Assembly: GCA_944385055.1 (NCBI GenBank) | Contig: CALWVT010000001.1 | Coordinates: forward strand, 62,001 to 126,000 | Reading direction: 5' to 3' | DNA from: an uncultured Clostridia bacterium | Lineage (GTDB): Bacteria; Bacillota; Clostridia; Oscillospirales; Acutalibacteraceae | DNA: 64,000 bases | Shown: positions 1 through 7,522 of the stretch, in pieces | Position numbering within the stretch: the first letter of the stretch is position 1 | Layout: the number at the start of each line of letters is the position of its first letter | Translations under genes and position numbers: made by a program | The notes under the pieces: model-generated | What the model saw: only the letters and a program-made list of their open reading frames with translations | Told to the model about the DNA's origin: nothing | The model's database searches: none

Positions 1-814
1 CCGCGACGCTCCGCATCTCTTCGGGGATCGCCGCGTAATCGGGCGTTAAGTCCGCGTGGCTTGCGTGTGTGTCGAGCACGCACAGCGCATAGCCGCTCTT
101 CGAAAAGTCAAACCGCACCTGCTGCGCGTCCGGATGGGCCTTGTCTTTGAAATCAATCGCGACAAAGCCGCCGATGCTGCTCGCCGCCTGGTCCAAAAGC
201 CCGCTCGGCTTTCCGAAGTACACGTTTTCCGCGTATTGGCCGATCTGCGCAATCTGCATCGGGGCCGCCTTACGGTCGTAAAACAGCGCATTGAAAATGT
301 TTCCGACGAGCACCTCAAACGCCGCGCTGCTCGAAAGCCCGCTGCCGGACAATACCTGGCTTGTCATGTACACGTCAAAGCCCTCGAGCTTTGCACCCAG
401 TTCCTGGAACTTTGCCGCGATGCCGCGCACGAGCGCCCGGCTGGAGTTTTGTTCCGCCGGATGCATCGAAAGGTCGTTTAAGTCCACCTCGTCCTGCGGG
501 TAGCCCTGCGACTTGATGCGGATTTTGTCCGTGCCGTTTTTCGACACCACCCCCAGGATATCCAGGTTCACCGACGCCGCCAGTACATGGCCGCGCTGGT
601 GGTCGGTGTGGTTGCCGCCGACCTCCGTGCGCCCCGGGGCGCTGAAGACGGCCACTTCGCGTTCCTCCCCAAAAAGGGAGGCAAAGCTGTCGAGCGCCTG
701 TGCAAAGCGCTGTGCCTGCCGCTCGCATTCCGCTTCGTCACAGGCGTACAGATGCTGCAGCTGTTCGTAAAACTTCCCCAACAGGAAAGCCTCTTTCGCT
801 GCTTTCCACTTCAT
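1..814 (-). CDS. galK: Galactokinase, C-terminus cut off by window edge
   Basis: Phosphorylates galactose to galactose-1-phosphate with ATP in the cytoplasmic Leloir pathway. The frame reads from an ATG at 814 to the left edge without a stop, giving about 271 residues of a protein normally near 390-430. Residues 61-73 read GRTEVGGNHTDHQ, the galactokinase signature that binds the sugar. Near residues 155-170 is LSGSGLSSSAAFEVL, the GHMP-kinase ATP loop, followed by FGKPSGLLDQAASS. A ribosome site (AAGGGGGAA) lies 6-7 bases before the ATG. A sigma-A promoter at 1044-1072 drives it, possibly through a small Cys-rich ORF at 860-1006. Partner genes galE and galT are not in the window. Identification is secure; only the C-terminal third is unseen. 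Confidence 0.96.
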   Translation of the reverse strand, partial: MKWKAAKEAFLLGKFYEQLQHLYACDEAECERQAQRFAQALDSFASLFGEEREVAVFSAPGRTEVGGNHTDHQRGHVLAASVNLDILGVVSKNGTDKIRIKSQGYPQDEVDLNDLSMHPAEQNSSRALVRGIAAKFQELGAKLEGFDVYMTSQVLSGSGLSSSAAFEVLVGNIFNALFYDRKAAPMQIAQIGQYAENVYFGKPSGLLDQAASSIGGFVAIDFKDKAHPDAQQVRFDFSKSGYALCVLDTHASHADLTPDYAAIPEEMRSVA

Positions 815-859
815 ACACGTTCCCCCTTCGCGTTTGCGTTTTCCCGGCGGGCCCTTCTT

Positions 860-1006
860 TTAAGAAAGCCCCGCCTTTTTCCCTTTCATCTTATCCCCGT
901 TTCGCCCGCCCGGCAAGCATTCCTTGACGCACAAATATGGACATTTGTTGCATCCGGACACTTTTGGCAGATTGCATAGAAGAAAAGGCATCTCTTTGTG
1001 CATCAT
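860..1006 (-). CDS. Possible 48-residue Cys-rich small protein upstream of galK
   Basis: A short frame lies between the galK promoter and galK. It starts at an ATG (1006) about 31 bases after the predicted transcription start, with GGAG ten bases before it. A second ATG follows immediately. It encodes 48 residues with five cysteines at positions 11, 19, 22, 26 and 30 (CNKCPYLCVKEC core) and a basic tail (KMKGKKAGLS), a spacing that could bind zinc or an iron-sulfur cluster. Its stop is 45 bases before galK. I do not recognise a family. It could be a real small metal-binding protein, a translated leader that tunes galK, or chance; the matched promoter and ribosome-site positions favour translation. 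Confidence 0.4.
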   Translation of the reverse strand: MMHKEMPFLLCNLPKVSGCNKCPYLCVKECLPGGRNGDKMKGKKAGLS

Positions 1007-1043
1007 TTTGGGAAGTCTCCGGATGCTCAACGCCTCTCTTTTC

Positions 1044-1072
1044 AGTATACCGTAAGCGGCAGGGGCTGTCAA
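1044..1072 (-). promoter_or_regulatory. Sigma-A promoter for the galK transcript
   Basis: On the minus strand TTGACA (1067-1072) is followed after exactly 17 bases by TATACT (1044-1049). This is a perfect -35 and a 5/6 -10. Transcription should begin near 1037, about 30 bases before the small ORF start at 1006 and 220 bases before galK. Confidence 0.85.
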
Positions 1073-1213
1073 CGCGAAAGATACGTAAAAATCGCGTAAA
1101 AAATTTGCACGATTGTCTTGCCTTTTATCGGAAACTTCGACATTTTCCCCGCCTTTTTGCCCGCGGAAACGCCAAGTGCCGGGGGAAGCGCCGGCAAACA
1201 AAAAGGATTCCAC

Positions 1214-1242
1214 TGGAAATCTGCGCGCGAATGTAGTATAGT
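1214..1242 (+). promoter_or_regulatory. Probable sigma-A promoter for the DMT transporter
   Basis: TATAGT at 1237-1242 is preceded by TGGAAA at 1214-1219 with a 17-base spacer. The -10 is good and the -35 matches 4 of 6. It lies 35 bases before the ATG at 1278. The promoter is back to back with the galK promoter, so 1073-1213 is a shared divergent control region in which I see no further clear element. Confidence 0.55.
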
Positions 1243-1277
1243 AAAAAAATAAACGCATTCGAAAGAGGGGAGAACGG

Positions 1278-2207
1278 ATGGAAAAACCGGCGCAGCGTCT
1301 GCGCATCCTGCTGCCTGCGGCCGTGTGCACGTTTTTGTGGGGCAGCGCATTTCCTTTTATAAAGCTCGGCTATGCCGCCTTTGCGGTGGAGGGCCCGTTT
1401 TCGCAGATCCTGTTTGCAGGCCTGCGCTTTGCGCTCGCGGGGCTTCTGCTTCTGGCCGTGCTGACGGTGCGCGGCCGCCGCGTGCCCGTGCCGCCAAAGG
1501 GCAGCCGCCTTTCCGTCCTGCGGCTGGGGCTCGTACTCACGGCGGGACAGTACTTTTTCTTTTATCTGGGCCTTGCAAACACCACCGGCGTGCGCGGCTC
1601 GATTATCCAGGGCATGGGTACCTTTTTGACCGTCGTGCTCGCGCATTTCTGGTTCCATGGGAAAGACGGCGACCGCATGACCGGGCGCAAGGCGCTCGGC
1701 TGCATCGTGGGGCTTTTGGGCGTGGTGCTCGCGAATTTTGAGGGCACGCAGGGCGGCTTCTCGTTTTCCGGCGAGGGGCTGATGCTTTTGGCGACCGTCC
1801 TGTTCGCCGTCGGGTCGCTTTTCAGCAAGGATGTCACGAAGACCGTGGACCCGTTCTGCGCGACGGGCTGGCAGCTGCTTTTGGGCGGGCTTGTCTTAAC
1901 GCTTATCGGGCTTCTCGGCGGCGGACGCCTTTGCGCGCCGGCCTCTTTTTCCGGCTGGGGCATTTTCCTGTACTTAGCGGCCCTGTCGAGCGTCGCGTTC
2001 GCCATCTGGACGCGGCTGCTGCAGAAGTTTGCCGCCGGCCGCGTTGCGGTCTACAATTTCCTGACGCCGCTGTTCGGCGTGCTGCTTTCCGCGTGCCTTT
2101 TGGGGGAATCGCTTTCGGGCGTGCAGATTGTGTTGGCGCTTTTGCTTGTGTGCCTTGGCATCGTGCTCGTCAATCTCCCGGCGCGCCGGGCGCTTTCGGC
2201 TCCCTGA
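1278..2207 (+). CDS. EamA/DMT-family membrane transporter
   Basis: Ten-helix inner-membrane carrier of the drug/metabolite transporter superfamily, 309 residues, the usual EamA size. Two repeated halves are visible. The first starts with PAAVCTFLWGSAFPFIKLGYAAF, whose WG..F..K motif is typical; the second starts near residue 165 (GLMLLATVLFAVGSLFSK). Both have long hydrophobic runs separated by short charged loops, and the C-terminal half carries a Leu/Val-rich stretch ending VNLP. GGGGAG lies about 6 bases before the ATG. It is followed 45 bases later by the YihY-family gene with its own strong ribosome site, so the two may share a transcript. The substrate cannot be told from sequence; amino acid, nucleoside or drug efflux are all possible. 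Confidence 0.9.
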   Translation: MEKPAQRLRILLPAAVCTFLWGSAFPFIKLGYAAFAVEGPFSQILFAGLRFALAGLLLLAVLTVRGRRVPVPPKGSRLSVLRLGLVLTAGQYFFFYLGLANTTGVRGSIIQGMGTFLTVVLAHFWFHGKDGDRMTGRKALGCIVGLLGVVLANFEGTQGGFSFSGEGLMLLATVLFAVGSLFSKDVTKTVDPFCATGWQLLLGGLVLTLIGLLGGGRLCAPASFSGWGIFLYLAALSSVAFAIWTRLLQKFAAGRVAVYNFLTPLFGVLLSACLLGESLSGVQIVLALLLVCLGIVLVNLPARRALSAP

Positions 2208-2252
2208 GGCGGCCCGCTCTTTCAAACGCGTCTTTGAGAAAGGAGGCGCCCT

Positions 2253-3233
2253 ATGCGCAAAAAGACAGAAAGGCCAAAGAAACCTTCGCTTCTGACTTAT
2301 AACCTCTCCCTGCCTTATTCGCAGCAGCCCGTCTTCATCCGCCTGGTCCGCCGCTTTTTGGAGCACGACCTCGGGCGCGGCGCGGCGTCGCTTTCCTATT
2401 ATATGCTGTTTTCGCTGTTTCCCGCGCTGATCCTCGTGACGATGCTGCTCGACGTGTTCGATCTGCACCCGTTTATGACGGACCTTTTGCGCGGCTTTAT
2501 CCCGCAGGAAGTGCTCAATGTCCTGCGCACGTATATGAACGGCCTGCCGCATATCGACGGCAACCGCAGCAACACGTCGTTTCTCGTCGGCAGCCTGCTT
2601 TTGCTGATCTATTTTGCCATGCGCACGATGAACTGCCTTTTGCGTTCGCTGCGCACGGCCTACGGCTACCGGATGGACCGCTCGGTGCTCAAAAACCAGC
2701 TGAGCGTTTTTTTGATGACGCTTTTGCTGCTGTTCGGCATCTTTCTGGCGCTCGGCCTTTTGACGGTGGGCCGCAGCGTGCTCGAGGCGCTTTCGCCCGT
2801 GTTCCATTTCTCGGCGGCCGGCATCGACCTGTGGAATATCATCCGCTTTCTGCTGATTGCGGGCATTCTGTTCGGCGTGCTGTTTTTATTGTATTACTAC
2901 GCGCCCGGGCGCAAATATGCGCCGCGGCAGGTCTTGCCGGGCACGCTGATCGCGTCGATCTCGTGGGTGGCGTTTTCGGTCATTTACGCAAGCTATGTGG
3001 AGACGGTCGGCAGCGGCCGGTATTCCGTGCTGTACGGCGCTTTGGGCACGGTGGTCATCTTGCTTTTGTGGCTCTATTTCAGCGGCTTTGTGATTTTAAT
3101 CGGCGCGGAGGTCAATGGCATCTACCTGGAGATGCGCGAGGAAATGGTGCAGCGGGGCGTCACCGTGCCGCAGTATGTGTATTTTTGGAAATGCGGCTGG
3201 CTTTCGAAAAAAGACCTGAAAGCGGAGAAATGA
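2253..3233 (+). CDS. YihY/BrkB-family inner-membrane protein
   Basis: 326-residue member of the YihY/virulence factor BrkB family (UPF0761), often annotated as ribonuclease BN by error. The signature GRGAASLSYYMLFSLFPALILV is at about residues 43-65. Further family marks are YYYAPGR near residue 213, PGTLIASISWV near 230 and the terminal YFSGFVILIGAEVN. About six membrane helices are visible. AAAGGAGG is well placed before the ATG. Its function is unsettled in the family. It lies in line with the DMT transporter upstream and the GH127 gene 83 bases downstream, and I infer no shared pathway. Confidence 0.9.
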   Translation: MRKKTERPKKPSLLTYNLSLPYSQQPVFIRLVRRFLEHDLGRGAASLSYYMLFSLFPALILVTMLLDVFDLHPFMTDLLRGFIPQEVLNVLRTYMNGLPHIDGNRSNTSFLVGSLLLLIYFAMRTMNCLLRSLRTAYGYRMDRSVLKNQLSVFLMTLLLLFGIFLALGLLTVGRSVLEALSPVFHFSAAGIDLWNIIRFLLIAGILFGVLFLLYYYAPGRKYAPRQVLPGTLIASISWVAFSVIYASYVETVGSGRYSVLYGALGTVVILLLWLYFSGFVILIGAEVNGIYLEMREEMVQRGVTVPQYVYFWKCGWLSKKDLKAEK

Positions 3234-3316
3234 GCCGCCCCGGCACCGGGGAAATGCCGCCGGATGCCCCGCCCGGCGCGGGAAATTGTGATGAAAAAAG
3301 AGGAGATGGAAATCGT

Positions 3317-5263
3317 ATGAAATGCAGCAGAAGAATTCCGGTGACCGCGTTCCGGGCCGGGGAGGGCCTTCTGCCCGCCCGCCAGAAGCTCGTGCGCGAC
3401 GTCGTGATCCCGTATCAGTACCATGTCTTAAACGACGAGGTCCCCGGCGTCGAAAAGAGCCACGCGCTCGAAAACCTGCGCCAGGCGGGCAGGAAACTGG
3501 CCGGCGAACCCGTGACTGAGCCGTTTTACGGCATGGTGTTCCAGGACAGCGACGTCGCCAAATGGCTCGAAGCCGCCGCTTACGCGCTTTCGCAGGAGGA
3601 TTCCCCCGCGCTCGAAAAGGCCGTCGATGAGACCGTCGGTGTTTTGCGCCGCGCCCAGCGCGAAGACGGGTACTTAAACTCCTACTTTACGGTCAAGGAG
3701 CCCGGCCGCGAGTGGACGAATCTGCAGGAATCCCATGAGCTTTATTGTGCCGGCCATCTGATCGAGGCCGGCGTCGCGCTGTACGAATCGACGGGCCGCG
3801 ACGATTTATTGAAGATCGTAGAAAAATATGCCGGCTGCATTTACGACCACTTTTTCCGGGAAAATCCCCGCGGCTGCCCGGGGCACCCGGAGGTGGAGCT
3901 GGCGCTTCTGCGCTTGTACCGCGCGACGGGGAACGAAAAATATAAGGAACTTTCCGCCCATTTTCTCGATGTGCGCGGGCAGAAGCCGAACTATTTTGAG
4001 GAGGAGCGCGCCCACCGCGGCTGGTACCGCTGGGGCGACTGGAACCGCGAGGTTTTGAATACGGATTATAACCAGAGCACCCTGCCTGTGCGCGAGCAGA
4101 AGGACGCCGTCGGCCATGCCGTGCGCGCCGTCTACCTCTACACCGCGATGGCCGACCTTGCCGGGGAAACCGGCGAAAAGGCGCTTTCGGATGCCTGCCG
4201 CGCGCTGTGGCAGAGCATCACCCAGCGGCGCATGTACGTGACCGGCGGCATCGGCTCCACGGGCTTTGGCGAGGCATTTACGGTCGATTACGACCTGCCC
4301 AACGACACCGTCTACGCGGAGACGTGCGCGTCGGTGGGGCTTGTCTTTTTCGCCCAGCGCATGCTCGAGCTCGAGCCGCGCGGCGAATACGCCGATACGC
4401 TCGAGCGCGCCCTATACAACACCGTGCTCGCGGGCATGCAGCTCGACGGCAAGCGCTTTTTCTACGTCAACCCCCTCGAGGCCGTGCCCGGCATTTCCGG
4501 CAAAGCCTATCCCCAGCTCGACGATCTGCCCGAACGCCCGCCGTGGTACGCCTGTGCGTGCTGCCCGCCGAATGTCGCGCGCCTTTTGACGTCCATCGGC
4601 TGCTACGCCTACAGCACCGGCTGCGGCGCTTATGCGAACACATTCTTTGTCCATTTGTATGTGGGCGGCACGGTGGAATCGGGCCTGGGCTTCTCGCTTT
4701 CCTGCCAGACGGATTATCCGTGGGACGGCACCGCGCGCTTTACGTTCCATGGAAACGCAGAGACGACGCTCGCGTTCCATCTGCCCGCCTGGAGCGAAAA
4801 AACCATCCTTTCCGTCAACGGGGAGGCGCAGGACCTCTTGGCGATTGCGAAGGACGGCTACGCCTATCTGACGCGCGCGTTTTCCGACGGCGACGAGATC
4901 ACCCTCTCGTTCGATATGACGCCGTATAAGGTTTACGCCTCCACCCGTGTGCCCGCGGATACGGGCTGCGCGGCCGTGCAGCGCGGGCCGCTCGTCTACT
5001 GTGCCGAGGGCGTCGACAACGGCGGCGACGTGCTTTCGCTGTCGTTTGACGAGCAGGGCGCCGTGCGGGCGCTGCCGTATGACGCGGGCCTTTTGGGCGG
5101 GATTGTGCCGCTTGAGGCCGACGGCTGGCGCACGGAATCCGCCGGTGCGCTCTATTCGCGCCGCCGCCCGCCGCGGAAACGCGCCGCCTTGCGCTTTGTG
5201 CCGTATTGCACGTGGGCCAACCGCGGTTTAAACCAGATGCGCGTGTGGCTGCCCGAACAGTAA
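3317..5263 (+). CDS. GH127-family glycosidase (beta-L-arabinofuranosidase type)
   Basis: 648-residue glycoside hydrolase of family 127 (DUF1680), whose characterised members release L-arabinose from beta-arabinofuranosides. Markers: IPYQYHVLND near the N-terminus, YGMVFQDSDVAKWLEAAAY, TVKEPGREWTNLQESHELYCAGHLIEA, TGGIGST and VYAETCAS. The CACCPPN motif near residues 413-419 supplies the cysteines that bind zinc and hold the nucleophile in the family, with Glu/Cys from AETC. No signal peptide is seen, so it probably acts in the cytoplasm on imported oligosaccharides. The frame is open further upstream, but the conserved N-terminus and AGGAG about 11 bases before the ATG set the start here. The exact substrate is inferred from family only. 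Confidence 0.92.
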   Translation: MKCSRRIPVTAFRAGEGLLPARQKLVRDVVIPYQYHVLNDEVPGVEKSHALENLRQAGRKLAGEPVTEPFYGMVFQDSDVAKWLEAAAYALSQEDSPALEKAVDETVGVLRRAQREDGYLNSYFTVKEPGREWTNLQESHELYCAGHLIEAGVALYESTGRDDLLKIVEKYAGCIYDHFFRENPRGCPGHPEVELALLRLYRATGNEKYKELSAHFLDVRGQKPNYFEEERAHRGWYRWGDWNREVLNTDYNQSTLPVREQKDAVGHAVRAVYLYTAMADLAGETGEKALSDACRALWQSITQRRMYVTGGIGSTGFGEAFTVDYDLPNDTVYAETCASVGLVFFAQRMLELEPRGEYADTLERALYNTVLAGMQLDGKRFFYVNPLEAVPGISGKAYPQLDDLPERPPWYACACCPPNVARLLTSIGCYAYSTGCGAYANTFFVHLYVGGTVESGLGFSLSCQTDYPWDGTARFTFHGNAETTLAFHLPAWSEKTILSVNGEAQDLLAIAKDGYAYLTRAFSDGDEITLSFDMTPYKVYASTRVPADTGCAAVQRGPLVYCAEGVDNGGDVLSLSFDEQGAVRALPYDAGLLGGIVPLEADGWRTESAGALYSRRRPPRKRAALRFVPYCTWANRGLNQMRVWLPEQ

Positions 5264-5290
5264 AAATACATCATTTCGCCCGGATTCTTT

Positions 5291-5340
5291 AAAAAAGCCG
5301 GCTGCGTGCCCGTTTCGAAGGCGCGCAGCCGGCTTTTGCT
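5291..5340. terminator. Bidirectional terminator between GH127 and GH3 genes
   Basis: An inverted repeat with arms AGCCGGCTGCG and CGCAGCCGGCT is flanked by an A-run on the left and TTTTGCTTTT on the right. It can therefore stop both converging transcripts. Confidence 0.85.
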
Positions 5341-5380
5341 TTTCATAAATTTTGTGCCGTGCTGATTGGATCGCGGGCGC

Positions 5381-6790
5381 TTACGGCGCGGGGAGCAGCC
5401 CAAACGCTTCCTTGACCTGCAAAAGCCGCAGCACCGACGCGTCGATGCGGTCTTCCGAAAGCGTGCCGTCTTCCACGGCGTCGAGCACGGCGGGAATCTG
5501 TTGTGTAAAATTCGTGCAGCACAGCAAATCGTTGCCCGCTTTGACCGCTTCGACCGCGGCCTCGCCGTCGTCCGCGAATGCGCGCAGGCCCTCCATCGAG
5601 AGGTCATCCGTCAAAAGGATGCCGGCAAAGCCGAGCTCCTCGCGCAGCACGCGGTGTACTTCGGGGGAGAGGGAGGCCGGCTTTTCCGCGTCCATGCAGT
5701 CGACAACCGTGTGCGCCACCAGCACGAAATCCGCCCCGGCCGCGATCCCCGCCGAAAACGGCAGGAAATCGGACGTCTCAAACGTCTCTTTCGGCCGCGT
5801 GTCCTCCGCGACGCCCGTGTGCGTGTCGGCGTTGTCGCCGTATCCCGGGAAATGTTTGAGCGCACAGGCCATCCCCTGCGCGCGCATCTGGGAGACGACC
5901 GTCTCCACATACGTTGAAGTCGCCGCGGCGTCCTGGCCGAACGCGCGCGCGTACATAAACGCATCCGGGTTTTCCGTCACATCGCACACCGGCGCTAAGT
6001 TCAGGTTGATGCCGAGCGGCTTTAACAGCGCGCACTTTTCCTGCGTGTCTTCCCGGATGGCGTCAAACCCGCCGGACGCGTACACGGCCTGCGGCGAAGG
6101 GAACGGCGTGCTGCGGAAGGCCGGATAGCGGCTCACGCGGTTGACCGTGCCGCCCTCTTCATCGACGGCGATCCACAGCGGCACCTCCGAAACGTCCTGG
6201 TACGATTGGATCTTCGCGGCGGCGGAAGCCGGCGTTTCGTCTGCAAAGTCCTGGCCAAACAGCACGTAGCCGCCGACATGGTATTGCTTTGCCAGCGCGG
6301 CCGCGTCTTCCCCCGGGCAGCGCGCCAAAAAGAGCTGCCCGACCTTTTCGGCGAGCGTCATCGTATCCAGCACGCGCTGCGCCGCGCTTTTTCCCGTCGG
6401 CTCCACCGAGCGCACCTGCGCGTCCTGTAAGGGCAGTGCCGGGTCGAGTTCGCCCGTGTAGATGACGTCCGCCGTGTCGCCGGGCTTTGCCCCGATTTGC
6501 GCGCTGCCGGTGGAGAACCGGTAAAACCGCGCGTCGTCCGTGCAAAACAGCGTGAGCACCCCGCCGGTTTCCTCCAGCACCGTGCCCGAGACGGCCTGCC
6601 ACGGGATTGCCGACGAAACCGGCGCCGCGGAAGACGCGCTTTCCGATGCGGCGGGCGCCGGGCTTTCCACACGGCTTTCGGCCGGCGGCGTTTCCCCGGC
6701 AGACGAGGTGCCCCCGCCGGTGCAGCCGCAGAGGAAAGCGGCCAGGGCTAGCAGCACCGCCGCACAGCGGCTTATGGTTCGCGTTTTCAT
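5381..6790 (-). CDS. GH3-family beta-N-acetylhexosaminidase-like lipoprotein
   Basis: 469-residue secreted lipoprotein with a family 3 glycoside hydrolase catalytic domain of the NagZ type. The N-terminus is KTRTISR followed by a hydrophobic stretch ending FLCGC; the second Cys (residue 21) is the lipidation site. A Ser/Ala/Pro-rich linker and a small domain (about 55-120) precede the hydrolase. Visible motifs are VDEEGGTVNRV, ALKHFPGYGDNADTHTG (the KH..G.GD..DSH-like loop carrying the catalytic His) and LLTDDLSMEGL (nucleophile Asp region). It likely trims GlcNAc residues of peptidoglycan or other glycans at the cell surface. The start follows AAAGGAGGGC, and a promoter lies at 6825-6853. 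Exact specificity is inferred. Confidence 0.9.
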   Translation of the reverse strand: MKTRTISRCAAVLLALAAFLCGCTGGGTSSAGETPPAESRVESPAPAASESASSAAPVSSAIPWQAVSGTVLEETGGVLTLFCTDDARFYRFSTGSAQIGAKPGDTADVIYTGELDPALPLQDAQVRSVEPTGKSAAQRVLDTMTLAEKVGQLFLARCPGEDAAALAKQYHVGGYVLFGQDFADETPASAAAKIQSYQDVSEVPLWIAVDEEGGTVNRVSRYPAFRSTPFPSPQAVYASGGFDAIREDTQEKCALLKPLGINLNLAPVCDVTENPDAFMYARAFGQDAAATSTYVETVVSQMRAQGMACALKHFPGYGDNADTHTGVAEDTRPKETFETSDFLPFSAGIAAGADFVLVAHTVVDCMDAEKPASLSPEVHRVLREELGFAGILLTDDLSMEGLRAFADDGEAAVEAVKAGNDLLCCTNFTQQIPAVLDAVEDGTLSEDRIDASVLRLLQVKEAFGLLPAP

Positions 6791-6824
6791 CGAAATGCCC
6801 TCCTTTTGTCTATTCTTTTTCTCC

Positions 6825-6853
6825 ATTATACGGGAAATCGACCGCCCCGGCAA
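6825..6853 (-). promoter_or_regulatory. Sigma-A promoter for the GH3 lipoprotein
   Basis: On the minus strand TTGCCG (6848-6853) and a perfect TATAAT (6825-6830) are 17 bases apart. They lie 35 bases before the ATG at 6790. Confidence 0.8.
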
Positions 6854-6907
6854 CACCCGCCCCCAGAAAGCCGGGCCTTTCGCGGGATTTTGAACGGCGT
6901 TTGCGGG

Positions 6908-6935
6908 TTGACTTTTCCGGCCGGCGGCGTATAAT
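6908..6935 (+). promoter_or_regulatory. Sigma-A promoter for the MarR-ABC operon
   Basis: TTGACT (6908-6913) and TATAAT (6930-6935) are separated by 16 bases. Predicted transcription start is near 6942, just before a dyad at 6943-6980. Confidence 0.8.
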
Positions 6936-6942
6936 AGGAATC

Positions 6943-6980
6943 CGGAAAATTCTTTATAGTGCTAAACTATTTATTTTCCG
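6943..6980. promoter_or_regulatory. Dyad, candidate MarR operator
   Basis: CGGAAAAT ... ATAGT, then the five bases GCTAA, then ACTAT ... ATTTTCCG form an imperfect palindrome with arms of 13-16 bases. It sits directly downstream of the -10 element, where a repressor would block RNA polymerase. The adjacent MarR-family gene is the obvious candidate regulator; this assignment is inference from position. Confidence 0.55.
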
Positions 6981-7023
6981 AAAGAAAAACATTTCATTTT
7001 TAGCCTGAAAGAAGGGACTTTTC

Positions 7024-7521
7024 TTGGATACAGGGATTCACCCCGCGCAGCCGCCCACCCGCACCCAGCGGTTCTGCTGGGCAATCGGCCGCCTTTCCGT
7101 ACAGGGCATCGCCTGTTTTCGCGCATTGGGGATTACCCCGAGCGAATTTGTGCTCTTGTGCTTTTTGCACCGGCACGCCCCCGAAAACCCGACCGCCGGC
7201 ACGCTGGCGCGCAGCATGCACAGCAGCCGCTCCGCCGTCAGCCAGCTGTTGCGCCGTTTGGAGAAAAAGGGGCTGATCGAACGCAGCACTTCCCCGAAAG
7301 ACCGGCGGGCCGTCTGCGTCTTTCTGACCCCGCAGGGGGAAGAAACCTTCCAGGAAACGTCCAGCGGCGTCCACCGGCAGTTTGAGCAGGCCCTGCATGC
7401 GCTCGGCGAGGAGAAAAGCGAGACGCTTATTTCCCTGCTCAATGAATTGGCCGGCCTCTGGGATGCGCGCACACCCGGCGGGGCCGCGCCTTCTGCATCT
7501 GTAAAGACGAAAGGGGATTGA
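7024..7521 (+). CDS. MarR-family transcriptional regulator
   Basis: 165-residue winged-helix regulator, predicted cytoplasmic dimer. The MarR core is visible: LGITPSEFVLLCFLHRH, then the recognition helix region ARSMHSSRSAVSQLLRRLEKKGLIER and the wing SPKDRRAVCVFLTPQG. It begins with a TTG codon at 7024, eight or so bases after GAAGGGA; no in-frame ATG or GTG precedes the conserved part. Its stop is one base before the start of the ABC exporter gene, so it is the first gene of that operon. The promoter and a dyad overlap the transcription start, suggesting autorepression relieved by an exported or toxic compound. The ligand is unknown. Confidence 0.9.
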   Translation: MDTGIHPAQPPTRTQRFCWAIGRLSVQGIACFRALGITPSEFVLLCFLHRHAPENPTAGTLARSMHSSRSAVSQLLRRLEKKGLIERSTSPKDRRAVCVFLTPQGEETFQETSSGVHRQFEQALHALGEEKSETLISLLNELAGLWDARTPGGAAPSASVKTKGD

Positions 7522-7522
7522 C

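Noticed and set aside
2831..3316. Long upstream extension of the GH127 frame
   Set aside because: It overlaps the YihY gene in another phase, is Arg/Gly-rich, and GH127 similarity starts at the ATG 3317.
4207..4929. 240-residue frame within the GH127 gene
   Set aside because: Out-of-phase Arg/Pro/His-rich shadow typical of GC-rich DNA, with no ribosome site.
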